A stretch of DNA of 64,000 bases from Thiohalomonas sp963783235 (lineage in GTDB: Bacteria > Pseudomonadota > Gammaproteobacteria > Thiohalomonadales > Thiohalomonadaceae). The translations under genes were made by a program, and so were the position numbers. Position 1 is the stretch's first letter. Each line of letters opens with the position of its first letter. The notes below the pieces were generated by a model. The model worked only from the letters and a program-made list of their open reading frames with translations. It did not search any database and was not told where the DNA came from. Shown in pieces: positions 18,408 to 25,333 of the stretch. The stretch spans positions 930,001 through 994,000 of the forward strand of contig CAWAMN010000001.1 of assembly GCA_963783235.1 (NCBI GenBank), in the 5' to 3' direction.

Positions 18408-19064
18408 ATGGCAACTGCTAGCCGTGTACTGCTGGTGGAAGACCACGCGATCCTGCGCGAAGGATTGCGGGCACTGCTGGCCACCGAACCCGATCTCAAC
18501 GTCACCGGCGAAGCGGCGAATGGCCGCGAAGCCCTGTTGCAAGCCACTGAAACCAAACCCAACCTGGTGCTGATGGACCTCTCCATGCCCGGCACCAACG
18601 GAACCGAGGCGATTCAGGACATCAAAAAACGCCATCCGGGCGTCAAGGTTCTGGTACTCACGGTCCATAAGACCGAGGAGTATATACGGGCTTCGCTGCG
18701 CGCGGGAGCCGATGGCTACGTCCTCAAGGACGATACGCATATCGAACTTCTCGTGGCGATTCGCAGCGTTTTGAATGGAAAAACCTACCTGAGCCCGGCC
18801 ATCTGCCAGAATGTGGTGACCGACTATCTGGACAACACCCCTTTGAGCCGCGCTCCGGCGTCCTGGGAGGCGCTGACTCATCGCGAGCGGGAAGTCATCA
18901 AGCTAATCGCCGAAGGCTCACGCAACAAAGAGATTGCCGCCTACCTCTCGTTGAGCGAAAAAACCGTCGAGAAGCACCGTTCGAACCTTATGAAGAAGCT
19001 GGATTTGCATAGCGCCTCGCAGCTTACTGCCTACGCGATTAACAACGGGCTCATCACCCGTTGA
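18408..19064 (+). CDS. NarL/FixJ-family response regulator
   Basis: A 218-aa two-component regulator. The receiver domain has the acidic pair in VLLVEDHAILREGL, the phospho-acceptor Asp in NLVLMDLSMPGTNG and Lys in GYVLKDDTHIELL. The C-terminal LuxR helix-turn-helix reads LTHREREVIKLIAEGSRNKEIAAYLSLSEKTVEKHRSNLMKKL. It faces the sensor kinase gene at 19152-20462 tail to tail, so the two are probable partners. The stimulus is unknown. Confidence 0.85.
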   Translation: MATASRVLLVEDHAILREGLRALLATEPDLNVTGEAANGREALLQATETKPNLVLMDLSMPGTNGTEAIQDIKKRHPGVKVLVLTVHKTEEYIRASLRAGADGYVLKDDTHIELLVAIRSVLNGKTYLSPAICQNVVTDYLDNTPLSRAPASWEALTHREREVIKLIAEGSRNKEIAAYLSLSEKTVEKHRSNLMKKLDLHSASQLTAYAINNGLITR

Positions 19065-19151
19065 TGGGCTTGCGGGGATAGCCTGTTCTGAAAGGGGTGA
19101 TCTCCCTTGCGGCCTGCACCGGCGGCGAGGGTCGCTCGCAAACGGTACAGG

Positions 19152-20462
19152 CTACGGACGGGAATTATCCAGGGCTCGGTCCCTAATGCCGGCTCCGGTC
19201 ACAGAGAAAGGAAGGTGCGGCAGATCCCGCTCCGGCAACGGCCAGCTCGCTTCGACACAGAGGCCACTGGGTTCACCGGCCGTAATTGCCAGACGGCCAC
19301 CCGAGAGCTCTGCCCGCTCGCGCATGCTCTTGAGGCCAAAACCACTCCCGCCGGAAGCGTTCAAACCCACCCCGTTATCGGCTATGCGCAGAACCAGCCG
19401 ATTATCGTCGGAGTTCAGCGTGACCTCGACGTGTTCGGCCCTGGCATGTTTAGCGACGTTGTTGAGCGCTTCCTGACAAATCCGATAGATCGGCACCCGC
19501 AAACCGGAATCGAGTTCCTCTTCGCCCAATGCGAATTGCATGCGTACCCGCAGCGGCCGATAGGTTTTCTCGAACTGGCGGCAGAACCATTCCAGTGTCG
19601 GTTGCAGGCCGAGGTCGTCCAGCATGGCCGGCCGCAAGTCCATGGCGACACGACGCACCTCGTCGATCGTCGATTGCACATCATGGAGTGTGGTCAGCAA
19701 GGTTGCCCGTGCAACCCTCCCGTTTGACTTCTCATGCTCCTGCAACGCTCCTTCCAGCCAGTACTTGATGGCCGCCAGGCTCTGGCCGATGCTGTCGTGG
19801 AGTTCACTTGAGATGCGCTGACGCTCATCCTCCTGCGCTGACAGGCGCTGGCGTGAGAGATTCTGAAGCTCGCGCTCCGAGCGTTTCAGGGCCTGCTTGC
19901 CGCGCCGGTGCTCCCTGACCTCCGCTTTCAAGAGCCGATTGGCCCGGGTAGCCCGTCCAGGCAAATCCGAACCGCCCGACATGCGGTTAGCCAGATAACC
20001 CCCTCCCATATTGGCGAAGATCCGCAGACAGCTCAGTTCCTGGTCCGAAAAGAGGTGATCGGTATTGAAGGCCACCAGCAGGATCCCCCTATTGTCACCA
20101 CACGGCATCTCCATCAGGGCACCGCTACGAAGGTGACTTCCGAGGCAGCGTTCGTCTCCGGCCGTCTCATCCCAGTACTCCCGACCGATCAGTGCCGCCT
20201 CCGATCCCCCGTCCGAATCCATGGCCCGCCGTCGCAGCCAGCGTTCCTGGCACGGAGTTACGGCGGCTCCCTGCACGACGCGGAGTTCCCGCCCGTTTGC
20301 ATCGAAGACGAGGGCAACCAGCTGATCGGCAGCCAGGACCCGACCGATCCCGTTCAGCAGTCTTTCCAGGAATTCTTCAGGGGATGAGGGGGTCTGGCGG
20401 AAATGGCTTAGCTGTTCAAGGACAGATAGCAGCACTTCAGTTTCCCTGGACATCAGGTTCAC
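19152..20462 (-). CDS. Cytoplasmic GAF-type sensor histidine kinase (HisKA_3)
   Basis: A 436-aa soluble kinase with no membrane segment. The N-terminal part (residues about 20-165) looks like a GAF domain, followed by a coiled coil (about 180-220). The HisKA_3 dimerisation helix follows with phospho-His in RQRISSELHDSIGQSLAAIK. The ATPase domain has EALNNVAKHARA, LRIADNGVGL and GFGLKSMRERAELSGG. The start is GTG at 20462, with ATG at 20453 as alternative. It is convergent with the NarL-type regulator. Confidence 0.82.
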   Translation of the reverse strand: MNLMSRETEVLLSVLEQLSHFRQTPSSPEEFLERLLNGIGRVLAADQLVALVFDANGRELRVVQGAAVTPCQERWLRRRAMDSDGGSEAALIGREYWDETAGDERCLGSHLRSGALMEMPCGDNRGILLVAFNTDHLFSDQELSCLRIFANMGGGYLANRMSGGSDLPGRATRANRLLKAEVREHRRGKQALKRSERELQNLSRQRLSAQEDERQRISSELHDSIGQSLAAIKYWLEGALQEHEKSNGRVARATLLTTLHDVQSTIDEVRRVAMDLRPAMLDDLGLQPTLEWFCRQFEKTYRPLRVRMQFALGEEELDSGLRVPIYRICQEALNNVAKHARAEHVEVTLNSDDNRLVLRIADNGVGLNASGGSGFGLKSMRERAELSGGRLAITAGEPSGLCVEASWPLPERDLPHLPFSVTGAGIRDRALDNSRP

Positions 20463-20744
20463 GGCGATCGCCTCGTATCGGACTGGAAGTGGTGTATGTG
20501 GGGAGATACCGGCTCTGGAAGCGAAAGCTGGGGTATAGCCCCTATTGACACTTTGAATCTAGCCGTTGGGAGGGTTAATGCAAGGCGGCGCGAAAGGCTC
20601 AAAGAGGGTACAAAAAAGAAACCGGCCGGGCGCTGTTCCTGCCAAAAAGGGGGGGAGATCGGGCAGGCGCCGGGCCGGTAAAAGGGGTGCTATCGAAGGA
20701 AAACCAAGGAGATGCCACCTCCCGTAAGACGCCCTTTTCCGCCC
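20463..20744. other. Intergenic region between the sensor kinase and soxZ
   Basis: No gene is visible in this 282-nt gap, apart from the soxZ terminator that follows it. It contains a small hairpin (ggggtatagcccc, about 20533-20545) and an imperfect GC-rich inverted repeat (accggccgggcgc at 20621 facing ggcgccgggccggt near 20666-20679). Confidence 0.4.
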
Positions 20745-20772
20745 AAAAAGAGAGGGGCGATTTCCCGCCCCT
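20745..20772 (-). terminator. Rho-independent terminator after soxZ
   Basis: Read on the minus strand, a GGGGCG stem with loop GGAAAT and CGCCCC (20754-20771) is followed by TCTCTTTTT (about 20745-20753). It lies about 50 nt past the soxZ stop, where the soxK-Y-Z transcript should end. Confidence 0.75.
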
Positions 20773-20822
20773 TAAGACAAGGAGGGAGTCTTAAACGACT
20801 GCGGCAAAATGCGACTGGCGTC

Positions 20823-21140
20823 TCAGCGTACCTGGGTTTCGATGCTGTCCGATTGACCGTTGTTGTCAACCCAGCTCATCACCAGGGTGTCGCCTTTCCT
20901 GGCGCCGGCGAACTCGAACGAGAGGTAGGGGTTGGTGGATACGGCGGTTCCCCACAGGCCGGTCAGGACTTTTCTTCCGGCATGTTCGCAAGTCACTTCC
21001 TGAATGAAGTGTGCAGGGATCGCCTTCCCGGTCTTTTTGTCCTTTCGCAGTCCGGTTTCCATGGGATGCTTAATCAGCGCTTTGACCTGAGCGATATCGC
21101 CTTTCAGGCGCGCACGAATTTTGATCGTTTTCGAAGCCAT
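20823..21140 (-). CDS. soxZ: Thiosulfate-oxidising carrier subunit SoxZ
   Basis: SoxZ (105 aa) pairs with SoxY to form the periplasmic carrier on which thiosulfate is conjugated and oxidised. The sequence begins TIKIRARLKGDIAQVKALIKHP and has METGLRKDKKTGKAIPAHFI and LVMSWVDNNGQSD, the standard SoxZ pattern. There is no signal peptide, as expected, because SoxZ travels with SoxY. It lies 27 nt after soxY. No soxX, soxA, soxB or soxCD is present in the window. Confidence 0.93.
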   Translation of the reverse strand: MASKTIKIRARLKGDIAQVKALIKHPMETGLRKDKKTGKAIPAHFIQEVTCEHAGRKVLTGLWGTAVSTNPYLSFEFAGARKGDTLVMSWVDNNGQSDSIETQVR

Positions 21141-21167
21141 GTCGATTCTCCTGATAGGTTCCGGTAA

Positions 21168-21638
21168 TCAGCCGCCGCAGCCGCCGATGGTCACCTTGAC
21201 CTCTTTACGGGCGCTGTAGACTTTGTCTCCAGCCTTGACCAGGGCGATGACGTTGGAGGTTTTGCCCATCTTGATACGGGTGGAGACGGTCGGAGCGGTG
21301 GTAGCCCCCAGAACGAAACTGGCCGCCAGCGGTGTACCGTTTCCTTCCGCGACAATGGCAATGCTTTCCGCTCCCTCGATACCGGTATTGACCGTCACCG
21401 GCACTACGGCACCGTTCTCGGCGATATCGGGCGCTTTAATTTCGATCTGGTCACTCGGTTCGCTCATCTCGGTGCCCAGGATGCCCTGCATGGCAGCGGG
21501 GACGTTTTCGGCTTTGAAGGCGCCTTCCGGCCAAGCGGCCAGTACCCGTGCCGGACTCAACAGGCCTGCACTTAGCGCAACCGCAACACCGCTGCCGGCG
21601 AGCGAGCCTTTGAGAAAGATTCTGCGAGTTTGGTTCAT
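21168..21638 (-). CDS. soxY: Thiosulfate-oxidising carrier subunit SoxY
   Basis: The sulfur-carrying subunit. ATG at 21638 gives a 156-aa protein with a Tat signal (QTRRIFLKGSLAGSGVAVAL). The mature protein ends in VTIGGCGG, the flexible arm whose Cys binds the substrate sulfur. The Tat signal is expected because SoxYZ folds before export. The open frame continues to 21953, but that stretch runs into the upstream gene in another frame and should be ignored. Confidence 0.93.
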   Translation of the reverse strand: MNQTRRIFLKGSLAGSGVAVALSAGLLSPARVLAAWPEGAFKAENVPAAMQGILGTEMSEPSDQIEIKAPDIAENGAVVPVTVNTGIEGAESIAIVAEGNGTPLAASFVLGATTAPTVSTRIKMGKTSNVIALVKAGDKVYSARKEVKVTIGGCGG

Positions 21639-21726
21639 AGGGAAAACTCCTCCACCAATCCCGGGCCATGGGCCGGGCAAGGGACGGTCAGATCCGTCCT
21701 CGATTCTGGGATAGCCTCGCTTCGAG

Positions 21727-22035
21727 TCAGCGGTCTCGCTGGTCGGCAACAACGCGACCGTAGCGGAACTCGCTCTGGCTGCGGGCCTTTTCGGCCAACT
21801 CGATAGCTCGGCGAAAGTCGCCCTGCTGGGCCGCCTCCACGGCGGCCAGCAGGACTTCGCGGGTATCACGCCACTGCCCGCCCACCGACGCCGCACGACT
21901 CCAGGCGTCTTCAGCGGAAGTAATGGCGTGCAGGTAGGTCCTTTCCAGGGCATCCGGCGCCTGCCGTGCCGTCACCGGTGCCGATGCAGCCAGTACAGCC
22001 AGCAGGATCATTTTTAGAACGCCCTTGGGCCTCAT
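21727..22035 (-). CDS. soxK: SoxXA-binding protein-like (SoxK family)
   Basis: A 102-aa periplasmic protein. ATG at 22035 follows a strong GGAGGATGGAGG site and gives a signal peptide (VLKMILLAVLAASAPVTA). The mature part is helical and matches the pattern I associate with SoxXA-binding (SoxK/SAXB) proteins: GGQWRDTREVLLAAVEAA, then GDFRRAIELAEKARSQSEF. Known members bind SoxXA and stimulate it. It is the first gene of the soxK-Y-Z unit, although soxXA is not in the window. The assignment rests on pattern memory, not on a search. Confidence 0.65.
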   Translation of the reverse strand: MRPKGVLKMILLAVLAASAPVTARQAPDALERTYLHAITSAEDAWSRAASVGGQWRDTREVLLAAVEAAQQGDFRRAIELAEKARSQSEFRYGRVVADQRDR

Positions 22036-22160
22036 CCTCCATCCTCCGGGTATTTCCGGTCGTTTTCGTGGAATCCGGCGCGACAAACCGTGCTCTTCGC
22101 CGGTGAACAAATTAAAGCCCACACGAAAAGGGAATGAAATTGGGGAGATCACCCAAGGTG

Positions 22161-22178
22161 GTTAGGGTTTACCCTAAC
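22161..22178. promoter_or_regulatory. Perfect 18-bp palindrome upstream of soxK (candidate operator)
   Basis: The sequence gttagggtttaccctaac has two perfect 8-bp arms around a 2-bp centre. It lies 126 nt upstream of the soxK start and 32 nt past the stop of the TtrR-like regulator gene. LuxR/FixJ-type regulators bind dyads of this size, so the adjacent regulator is a natural candidate to act here. Confidence 0.6.
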
Positions 22179-22209
22179 ATCGAGAGGAAGATCCGATTCG
22201 AGCCGCTGT

Positions 22210-22830
22210 TCAGCCCACTTCCAGCGAGAGCACAAGCCGCACCAGTTCCGACAGGGAGCCGGCCTGGAGTTTCTCCATGACCCGGGAGCGATGGGCCTCG
22301 ACTGTCTTAAGGCTGACTCCCAGCGAATTGCTGATGACCTTGTTGGAGGCGCCGTCCACCACCAGCTCGAGGACCTCCCGCTCTCGGGGCGTCAAAAGGT
22401 CCATGCGGGCGGTCACATCGGCTTTCGCGGCCCGCTTGCGGCGATACTCGGCGTCCTTTTCGATGGCCCGCTGCACGCACTCCAGCAAGACCTGATCATT
22501 GAATGGCTTTTCGATGAAATCAAAGGCCCCGGATTTCAGCGCCCGCACCGCCATGGGGACATCGCCGTGTCCGGAGATGAAGATGAGGGGTAATTCGATT
22601 TTGTAGCTGGGAAGCTGTTCCTGCAGATCCAGGCCGCTGATGCCCGGCATCCGGATGTCGAGCACCAGACATCCCGGACGCGAGGGGACATACTCATCGA
22701 GAAACCCCTGGGCCGAAGAGAAGCTCTCCGCCGCCAGGCCAACGGAACTCATCAACCAGCTGAGGGAATCGCGCACGGCTTCATCGTCATCAACGATGAA
22801 TACCGTCGGCTGTTCGGTGCTCATGGGCAT
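22210..22830 (-). CDS. TtrR/FixJ-like response regulator
   Basis: A 206-aa regulator. The receiver has FIVDDDEAVRDSL, phospho-acceptor Asp in CLVLDIRMPGISGL and Lys in FDFIEKPFNDQVL, the pattern of the FixJ/TtrR/DctR group. The LuxR helix-turn-helix is LTPREREVLELVVDGASNKVI with KTVEAHRSRVMEKL. The ATG overlaps the kinase stop (TAATG), so the pair is translationally coupled. The gene sits immediately upstream of soxK-Y-Z on the same strand, suggesting it controls them. Confidence 0.85.
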   Translation of the reverse strand: MPMSTEQPTVFIVDDDEAVRDSLSWLMSSVGLAAESFSSAQGFLDEYVPSRPGCLVLDIRMPGISGLDLQEQLPSYKIELPLIFISGHGDVPMAVRALKSGAFDFIEKPFNDQVLLECVQRAIEKDAEYRRKRAAKADVTARMDLLTPREREVLELVVDGASNKVISNSLGVSLKTVEAHRSRVMEKLQAGSLSELVRLVLSLEVG

Positions 22831-24968
22831 TACCTGTCAGAGTGCAGCGGCAGGTTGAAATGGAACACACTGCCCTGTCCCGAAGCGGGAGAAACTGACA
22901 GGGTGCCCCCGTGGGCCTCAATTATGCCACGACTGATGGAGAGGCCCAGTCCCATCCCTTCCCGCTTGGTCGTCACGAACGGGTCGAAGAGCTTATCGGC
23001 CAACTCGCCATCGATTCCGGACCCGGTGTCCTCGACCCGCACCGCCACCCGGTTATCCTGCACCCGAGTTGAAATCACCAGGCGCCGTTCATTGGCGGGC
23101 GTCCCGTGCATGGCCTCGATGGCATTGCGCGCCAGGTTGAGCACCACCTGTTCTATCTGGATACCGTGGCCCTGAACCCGTGCTCGGGCGGAATCAAGGT
23201 CGAGATGAAAAGCGACGCCCTCGCGTCGGGCATCGGGTCCAATCAGGACCGCCAGATCGGAAATGCGCCGGTTGAGGTCGATAACGCTTCGCTCGCTCTG
23301 GTCCTTACGGACAAAGGCGCGCAGCTGTCGAATGATCTCTCCGGCCCTCTCCGCCTGATTGGCCATCCGATCCATCACCTCGATCATCTGGTCCGAGTTC
23401 CATTTACCCGACCGGAGCATGTTGATACAGCCGCGGCTGTAGTTGGCCACGGCGGCAAGGGGCTGGTTGAGTTCGTGGGCAATCCCCGAGGCCATCTCCC
23501 CCATTGTCGAAAGGCGGCCTACATGGGCCAGCTCCATCTGATGACAGCGCAGGCGCTCCTGCGCCTCCCTGCGCTCGGTGATATCGCGGAAAACCACAAC
23601 CGCCCCCACCGGTTCGCCGCGCTCGTTATGAACCGGTGTGCTGGTATAGTCAACCGGAAAGCTGGAGCCATCCCTGCGCCAGAAAACATCATCTTCCACA
23701 TAGCGCGGCACATTGTCCCTGGCGGTGACGTAAACGGGGCACTCCTCGGGCGGGTGCGGGGAGCCGTCGGCCCTGGTGTGATGAAGAAACTCGTGCTGAT
23801 TCTTTCCGATGAGGTCGGCCGCGCTCCACCCGGTTATATCCTCCATGGCCCGGTTCACAAAGGTCGAGTTACCCTCCAGGTCGACGCCGTAGATACCATC
23901 GGCGACCGAGTTGAGGATAAGATTGTGCTGCTGTTCCAGGCAGGTTTTGGCGTTTTCCAACTGGCGGTTGAGCCGCCATACCCAGGTACTCATGAAAACC
24001 ATGACCAGCAGGGCACCGATCCCCCCCAGCAGGTACTGGCCGTAGTAGTGGATGACCTCCCACAGGGTGACCGGCCGTTCCGGGTAGGGCGGGAGGTGAA
24101 GCTCCTTAAAGAGCTCGTGAACGGGCTGGTAGTCGAGGGGAATGGTCCAACCCGAGTAGCGCCCGGCCAGCGCCGCCGGATGCTCCTCCGGCATCTCCAG
24201 CAGCGCCACCGCCACCCGCTGCGCCAGGGCGTTGGGCGTGTGCTGCAGTTTGGAGAAAGGCCATTCGGGGTAAAGGGGGGTACTGTGGACGAACGGGAAC
24301 TCGGAATTTTCCTTCTGGTGCATCACCCGAATGCGGGCGAGGTCAATGGTCCCCGCCAGTGACATTCTCTCCAGGATATCGGTACGAACGGTACCGGCAT
24401 CGACATCGCCCGCGAGCACGGCCCGCACCACCTGGTCGTGGGTGCCCGCAAAGCGCAACTCCGAGAAGTCCCTGTAGGGGTCGATGCCCTGCCGGGCCAA
24501 CTCCCCCCAGGCCATCTGAAAACCGCCCAGGGAGCGTTCGTCGACGGCCGCAAACCGAACACCACGCAGATCATCGAGCGTCTGCAAGTCGAATCGGTCA
24601 CCCCGGGTAAAGATCACTCCCCCGAAAATGTTGTAGCCGACCCCCCCGCGCCTGTTGTTGAGCGTGGCTATGCGAGAGACTCGATAGCGGACTTCGAGGT
24701 TGACGTAGATTCCCGGATTGGTCAGAACGAAATCGATCTCACCCCGCTCCACCGCGGGTAGAACCTCGTCAAAATCCAGAGGAAGGATCTGAAACCGGAA
24801 GTCCGGGAGTGAGCCGGTCAGATAGTCGGCAGTCGACCTCCACATTCGATGCGTGGCCTCGTCGCCCCGGTGGCTGAGTACGCCGATGCGCACGGTGTCG
24901 GGTTCGGCCGCCGAGGGGCCGGACAGCAGCAGCAACGATGCGAGAAGAAGAGCGGCAAACCTGCGCAT
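22830..24968 (-). CDS. TtrS-like sensor histidine kinase with periplasmic PhnD-type domain
   Basis: A 712-aa kinase. A signal peptide (LLLASLLLLSGPSAA) precedes a PhnD-like periplasmic ligand-binding domain (residues about 25-300, with VRIGVLSHRGDEATHRMW and RGEIDFVLTNPGIYVNLE). One membrane helix (about 315-335), a PAS domain (about 350-460, GIYGVDLEGNSTFVNRAMEDITG) and a HisKA domain (MGEMASGIAHELNQPLAAVAN) follow, then an ATPase domain (NLARNAIEAM, DTGSGIDG, GLGLSISRGIIEAHGG). This is the layout of the tetrathionate sensor TtrS. Beside sox genes, a sulfur oxyanion such as tetrathionate or thiosulfate is a reasonable guess at the ligand. Confidence 0.82.
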   Translation of the reverse strand: MRRFAALLLASLLLLSGPSAAEPDTVRIGVLSHRGDEATHRMWRSTADYLTGSLPDFRFQILPLDFDEVLPAVERGEIDFVLTNPGIYVNLEVRYRVSRIATLNNRRGGVGYNIFGGVIFTRGDRFDLQTLDDLRGVRFAAVDERSLGGFQMAWGELARQGIDPYRDFSELRFAGTHDQVVRAVLAGDVDAGTVRTDILERMSLAGTIDLARIRVMHQKENSEFPFVHSTPLYPEWPFSKLQHTPNALAQRVAVALLEMPEEHPAALAGRYSGWTIPLDYQPVHELFKELHLPPYPERPVTLWEVIHYYGQYLLGGIGALLVMVFMSTWVWRLNRQLENAKTCLEQQHNLILNSVADGIYGVDLEGNSTFVNRAMEDITGWSAADLIGKNQHEFLHHTRADGSPHPPEECPVYVTARDNVPRYVEDDVFWRRDGSSFPVDYTSTPVHNERGEPVGAVVVFRDITERREAQERLRCHQMELAHVGRLSTMGEMASGIAHELNQPLAAVANYSRGCINMLRSGKWNSDQMIEVMDRMANQAERAGEIIRQLRAFVRKDQSERSVIDLNRRISDLAVLIGPDARREGVAFHLDLDSARARVQGHGIQIEQVVLNLARNAIEAMHGTPANERRLVISTRVQDNRVAVRVEDTGSGIDGELADKLFDPFVTTKREGMGLGLSISRGIIEAHGGTLSVSPASGQGSVFHFNLPLHSDR

Positions 24969-25333
24969 GGCGGCAGCAAGTGAAAAAGAGGCCGCCCAGA
25001 TTAACAGCTTTCTTTCCGCGGTTGGAGACCGGCCGCCGACGCGGCCTTCCTGGCCCCTGGAGCACCGAACAGGTTACGTGGGAGGTGGCTGCAAATCATC
25101 GATTTTGGGGAGACCGTAAATACACCCCTGCGGCCACGCCCCACTATCAAGGATTTACATCCTCCAGGGTTTTTATCCGATCGTTACTCTAAATACGTGT
25201 TCCAAATTCGTATCCACCCGGGTAGGAGCGGCGCGTCGCCGCGATAGGGTCGGCAATCGCCCCGGCGCGGGGCTCCTACCAGAAGCCAGGATTCGGATAT
25301 GGAGGTGACTGGATACCATTTCGGAGCATCTAT
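24969..25333. other. Intergenic region upstream of the TtrS-like gene, containing a REP element
   Basis: This 365-nt gap separates the Pat-like gene from the kinase and must contain the kinase promoter. A GTAGGAGC-type palindromic repeat occupies 25217-25282 and is annotated separately. No other gene or clear palindrome is visible. Confidence 0.4.
25217..25282. repeat. GTAGGAGC-type REP element
   Basis: gggtaggagcggcgcgtcgccgcgat faces atcgccccggcgcggggctcctacc. The outer arms GGTAGGAGC and GCTCCTACC are perfectly inverted, and each half has its own small stem. A related, degraded copy is at 56423-56481 and a half copy at 12235-12253. Confidence 0.75.

Noticed and set aside
20545..20575. ttgaca near 20547 as a sigma-70 promoter
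   Set aside because: No matching -10 box at 16-18 nt, and no gene starts downstream on that strand.
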